Shown: piece after piece, positions 60,978-64,000 of the stretch
How positions within the stretch are numbered: the first letter of the stretch is position 1
Layout of the letters: each line of letters opens with the position of its first letter
Source: Rhodococcus globerulus NBRC 14531
GTDB taxonomy: Bacteria; Actinomycetota; Actinomycetes; Mycobacteriales; Mycobacteriaceae
Assembly (NCBI RefSeq): GCF_001894805.1
Contig: NZ_BCWX01000012.1
Span: forward strand, 1 to 64,000
Direction of reading: 5' to 3'
DNA: 64,000 bases
Program-made: the position numbers and the translations under genes
The notes under the pieces: generated by a model
What the model saw: only the letters and a program-made list of their open reading frames with translations
The model's database searches: none
What the model was told of the DNA's origin: nothing

Positions 60978-62291
60978 TCACTGTCCGCCCCGCAGCACGT
61001 CCAACCGGATTCGGCGCGCTTCGATGTGTGCGGCGGTCTCGGTGAACGCCCGTTGCCAGTCGGTGGACGCAGTGCGCTCGGCCGCGTCCAGCAGTAGTGC
61101 ACCGGCCTCGAGGGGGAACCTGGCTTGCGCGCTTCGCAGCGTCGAGTAATGGCTGTGGCGAGAGTGGATGCCCAATTCTTCGCCGGAGGCAGCGTGTTTG
61201 GCGGCTTCGCATTCGAGGGCGCTGACAAGTTTGTGGGCAATCGCCAGAGGCCAGGGGCGGTCGATGCCGTCCAACAGGGCACTGCCGTCGACGCCGAGAA
61301 GGTAGCTGTCGGCATGGCCGGCAAGGATGTACGCGATCCGTTCGCGGGGATGTGCAATTGCGACGACGCGGCGGTCGGTGTTTCGGCCGTCCCGCTCGAG
61401 TAAAGCTGATGCCCAGGCCGGGTTCTTCTGCAGAACTGTTGCGGCGGTCCACGATTCGGTCATCACTTCATGCCATTGTTTCTCGATGGGAATGCGAAGA
61501 ACGTCGTGTGGTGAACCTACCATCGCTTCCCATAATGCCAAGGGAGTAGCCGTGACCACTTGCCGCAGCCACCATTTGCCGATTCCCTTGTACTGGGCCC
61601 CGACATCTTCGATACCGTCGCGTGGGGCTTTGTCGTCGAGTGAACCGGGCAGTCGAATGACGAGGCGAGGCCGCAGGGGTTTGGTCTCTAGCCGCACCCA
61701 GGTGTGAGCCCGGGTAGCCATACGTTCGGCAAACGGGGACTCGGGAAGTTGGCGGAGCAGTTGGATCGAACGCTCACGGACCGGCGGCGACGGATCGTCG
61801 AGTCCGCGTTCGAGAATGTCGTAGTCGTGCTCGCCCAGGCCGACGCTCAACCGGCTCAGGAACTCACGCCGTAAATCTGCGGGTTCGTTGTCCCACGCGA
61901 TGTCGAGTTCTTCCGTTGCGAGCGCGGGGTCAACTGTTCGGATGTAGTCGAACCAGGCAAGTCGATCGTCCGGGTCCGGTGAGAGCCACAGTTCGTCGCG
62001 GCGTGATCCGACGCGCCGTAGTTGTGCCCAGGCTGGATTGTGGTCTGCAAGATACTGTCCGCGCGGTCCCGCGAGGCGAAGGAGTGCCTCGCGATGCTCG
62101 AGGTACGTGCGGGCAGCCTCCATGAGTGCGGGAACAGTTGGTGCGGGGGCAACGTATCGGTAGGCCTCGGCAACCTCGAACCACTCGGGTATCGACGGTG
62201 ACCGCGTCTCGAGTAGTGACATCACGTGTGCGATCGCCGACGCGGGGAGCGTCGGTCGCTCTGCCGTTCTGTCGGTTCGCAGCGAGATCAC
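60978..62291 (-). CDS. DUF5691-like protein
   Basis: This 437-aa protein of unknown function is rich in helices and Trp. GLGEHDYDILERGLDDPSPPVRERSIQLLRQLP at about 170-202 resembles a HEAT-like repeat segment. Family members I associate with DUF5691 occur beside MoxR AAA ATPases and VWA proteins, but neither is visible here within the window. The GTG start giving VISLRTDRTAERP was chosen; a longer frame overlaps the divergent gene's promoter. It converges toward the acyl-CoA dehydrogenase pair. Confidence 0.6.
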   Translation of the reverse strand: MISLRTDRTAERPTLPASAIAHVMSLLETRSPSIPEWFEVAEAYRYVAPAPTVPALMEAARTYLEHREALLRLAGPRGQYLADHNPAWAQLRRVGSRRDELWLSPDPDDRLAWFDYIRTVDPALATEELDIAWDNEPADLRREFLSRLSVGLGEHDYDILERGLDDPSPPVRERSIQLLRQLPESPFAERMATRAHTWVRLETKPLRPRLVIRLPGSLDDKAPRDGIEDVGAQYKGIGKWWLRQVVTATPLALWEAMVGSPHDVLRIPIEKQWHEVMTESWTAATVLQKNPAWASALLERDGRNTDRRVVAIAHPRERIAYILAGHADSYLLGVDGSALLDGIDRPWPLAIAHKLVSALECEAAKHAASGEELGIHSRHSHYSTLRSAQARFPLEAGALLLDAAERTASTDWQRAFTETAAHIEARRIRLDVLRGGQ

Positions 62292-62391
62292 TTGCCTACG
62301 GTAAGGCAGGGGTGTGTCGACTTTCACTCGGGGTATCGGCGCGGATGTCGAGATTCTGGGAGAGTGGACAGCGGCACCTGGGAGGCTTGAC

Positions 62392-63639
62392 ATGGCAGAA
62401 ATTCACGGCGTCACGGTGGGTGATGGAACCAGTGGGGCGGAAGTTAACAGTGGTGCAGATGTGTCGGTCACCGAACGTCGTGCCCTGATTTCCAGCCATG
62501 TTCGAACCTGGTGTGAAGCAGGAATCGTCGAATCGAATCGCCCTGAGTTGTCCACCGAAGTCGCGCTGTTGTTGGCCGGTGGCTACGTCGACGACGAGAC
62601 CCGGGCGATCATGGCCGATCGCCGCGCGGTCGGACGGTCGTTCCCGGATATCGGTGGTTGGTCCGAACTGAGGTACCTGACGGACGAGTACACGCGAACA
62701 TGTCGACGGCTGAGCGCTGCCCGAATCGGTCCGGTGCAGGTTGTTCTGGAACGACGTGTGCAGGCCCTGGAGAAACGCGTCAACACCGCGCGCTCGGCGG
62801 TCGTTCGGTCCAATCGCCATTTTGCCAGCAGCGTCCGCGCTATTCGCAAGGATCGGCGTGACGGATTACATCTCGACGTGGAGCAGCGCGAAGCCCTGTT
62901 CGTCGGACTCACGCGTACGCCGGTTCCGGCGAAGTCGACTACTGGACTGGGCTCCGTTGCCGGTAGCGGGAGCGCGGCACTCGACAAACTCGCCGGACGG
63001 TTGGCAAGTATCGAGGGTTCCGGAGTCCTCGCCGACGCCGGCCGTCGTGTGGCCGAGGTGCTCGACGGCTTGGCGACACACGACGACGGCGGCCTGGCCG
63101 GGAAATATGACGCGCTGCTCTATCTGGCCGGCAACGTGTACGACCGCATCGAGTCATCGAATGCCTGGCATTCCGATCATTTTGTCGTCCAACGCAATCA
63201 ACTTGACCTTGCCGACGAGATCACCCAGATATCCGTGGATACGGTTGCGTTGCGGTCGATTCTCGCCGAACTCGACGAGGCCGCTGGCCTTGCGCGCGAC
63301 GAGGCAACCCGAGCGTCGATCGACTCGCGAATACGGGCCCTCGGCGCAGTGTGGGATCAGTTGGTCGAGCGAGTTGCGGCATTGGCGCGGATCGGTGACC
63401 TGGTCTCCCGGGCCGAAGATCAGCTGAGTTCGCAGCGCGCGGTTGCACATGCCGCGAGCTTGGACAGCCGCATCGACGACCTGCTCGCGCGGTCCGGATC
63501 GCGGGAGTTGTCGGCAGCCAACACGCACTATGTCGGGGATCAATTCGACGGTGTCGAGGAGTTGATGTTCGCCCACCGTGCGGCGCTGTACGGCGACATC
63601 GCACTTCTGACCTCTGGGAACGAGCGGCCCGCACCTTAG
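62392..63639 (+). CDS. Hypothetical helical protein
   Basis: This 415-aa protein starts at an ATG seven bases after GGAGG. I recognise no family. It is hydrophilic and mostly helical. An Arg-rich coiled segment (LERRVQALEKRVNTARSAVVRSNRHFASSVRAIRKDRR) is near 125-165, and several amphipathic heptads follow to the end. There is no signal peptide or membrane segment. It is divergent from the DUF5691-like gene with about 100 bases between, and it is followed by a small gene that runs off the window. Confidence 0.7.
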   Translation: MAEIHGVTVGDGTSGAEVNSGADVSVTERRALISSHVRTWCEAGIVESNRPELSTEVALLLAGGYVDDETRAIMADRRAVGRSFPDIGGWSELRYLTDEYTRTCRRLSAARIGPVQVVLERRVQALEKRVNTARSAVVRSNRHFASSVRAIRKDRRDGLHLDVEQREALFVGLTRTPVPAKSTTGLGSVAGSGSAALDKLAGRLASIEGSGVLADAGRRVAEVLDGLATHDDGGLAGKYDALLYLAGNVYDRIESSNAWHSDHFVVQRNQLDLADEITQISVDTVALRSILAELDEAAGLARDEATRASIDSRIRALGAVWDQLVERVAALARIGDLVSRAEDQLSSQRAVAHAASLDSRIDDLLARSGSRELSAANTHYVGDQFDGVEELMFAHRAALYGDIALLTSGNERPAP

Positions 63640-63787
63640 GTGTTGAAGCGAGGGCGCGGTAAGGTCGAGGTAAGTAGCCGGCCGTGAGCCGGATTCGCCG
63701 GGCGTTGGACGCGACAATTGTTCGCTGGCGCCTCACCCGCAGGCCGATCTGGCGATACCGGGCGCAACAGCTTCAAGAAAGTCGACC

Positions 63788-64000
63788 ATGGAAGACACCG
63801 CAAGTCGTGGCATCAACGCGTTCATTTCCGAAGTAACCCAGCGTGGGGGCCAGGCCGTGCGGTTGACGCATTCGCGCCGCAACCCGGTGCAGGTGACGGG
63901 CAATGACGGCAGTACCCGCATCGTCCGGGTTCGGTCCAAGCTCGATGGTGATTGGCAGGCCAGGCGCCAGGACGAGTCGATCGAGAGCGACGACACTCGC
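63788..64000 (+). CDS. Hypothetical protein, cut by the window end
   Basis: The ATG at 63788 opens a frame of 71 codons that stays open to the window end: MEDTASRGINAFISEVTQRGG, then many Arg and Asp residues including STRIVRVRSKLDGDWQ. I do not recognise it. It reads in phase with the likely operon of the hypothetical protein upstream, 148 bases away. Another frame over the same bases encodes a short, unlikely peptide. Confidence 0.5.
   Translation, partial: MEDTASRGINAFISEVTQRGGQAVRLTHSRRNPVQVTGNDGSTRIVRVRSKLDGDWQARRQDESIESDDTR

Noticed and set aside
1..64000. CRISPR array, tRNA or rRNA genes
   Set aside because: No regularly spaced repeats and no cloverleaf-like segments were found by reading; the tandem repeats seen are short, contiguous and lack spacers. 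A tRNAscan or Rfam search would settle it.

Overview
The window looks like a chromosomal segment of a Rhodococcus-type actinobacterium, and the R. erythropolis/qingshengii clade is my best guess. This is inferred from the high GC content, the fused 2-oxoglutarate decarboxylase/dehydrogenase (Kgd), the many acyl-CoA enzymes, the Baeyer-Villiger-type monooxygenase cluster and the GTG/TTG starts with GGAGG-type ribosome sites. No rRNA, tRNA, CRISPR array, transposase or integrase was seen. Coding density is high and no gene-free stretch exceeds about 260 bases.

Layout. 0.07-4.6 kb: a proX-proV-proW-proZ-like osmoprotectant ABC importer on the minus strand, plus a divergent second ProX-like lipoprotein. 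4.6-8.6 kb: a monooxygenase, short-chain dehydrogenase and alpha/beta-hydrolase operon, resembling mymA-sadH-lipR of M. tuberculosis, with a divergent TetR regulator and a clear operator. 8.7-19 kb: kgd, a full-length two-half ABC exporter, an ABC-2 permease/ATPase pair and a Rv1249c-like protein. 19-24 kb: a VOC protein, a glutathionyl-hydroquinone-reductase-like protein, a GNAT and a PadR/MFS efflux operon. 23.6-28.0 kb: an apparently inserted module bounded by a 52-bp direct repeat. It holds two MFS pumps, a broken AhpD-like gene, a small leader-like ORF and a His-tailed metal-binding-type protein behind a CsoR-type operator. 28-36.6 kb: a FAD-linked oxidase, two crotonases around an N-domain-only adenylate-forming protein, adenine deaminase, and an aldonolactone oxidase, TetR and PLP aldolase/deaminase group sharing a TetR-type operator. 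36.6-49.8 kb: a RecB-like nuclease/helicase, a hydrolase, an isochorismatase and GntR/GlcD-like set, a fatty-acid CoA ligase, a phosphoribosyltransferase, a nitrilase-family amidase and DeaD. 49.8-64 kb: an ABC exporter, an AMIN-like lipoprotein, YchJ, an acyl-CoA synthetase, a MacB/FtsX-type ABC pair behind a double operator, an HNH-like protein, a pair of acyl-CoA dehydrogenases, a DUF5691-like protein and two unknown genes, the last cut by the window end.

The order kgd, Rv1249c-like, Rv1251c-like, deaD matches my recollection of the M. tuberculosis Rv1248c-Rv1253 backbone, with about 30 kb of accessory genes spread between those anchors. Most likely to repay a second look are: the repeat-bounded 4.4-kb module; the adenylate-forming protein that ends at the domain hinge and lacks its P-loop; the ABC ATPase with a natural Glu-to-Gln change at the catalytic position; and the paired 21-bp-phased operators before the FtsX-type transporter.
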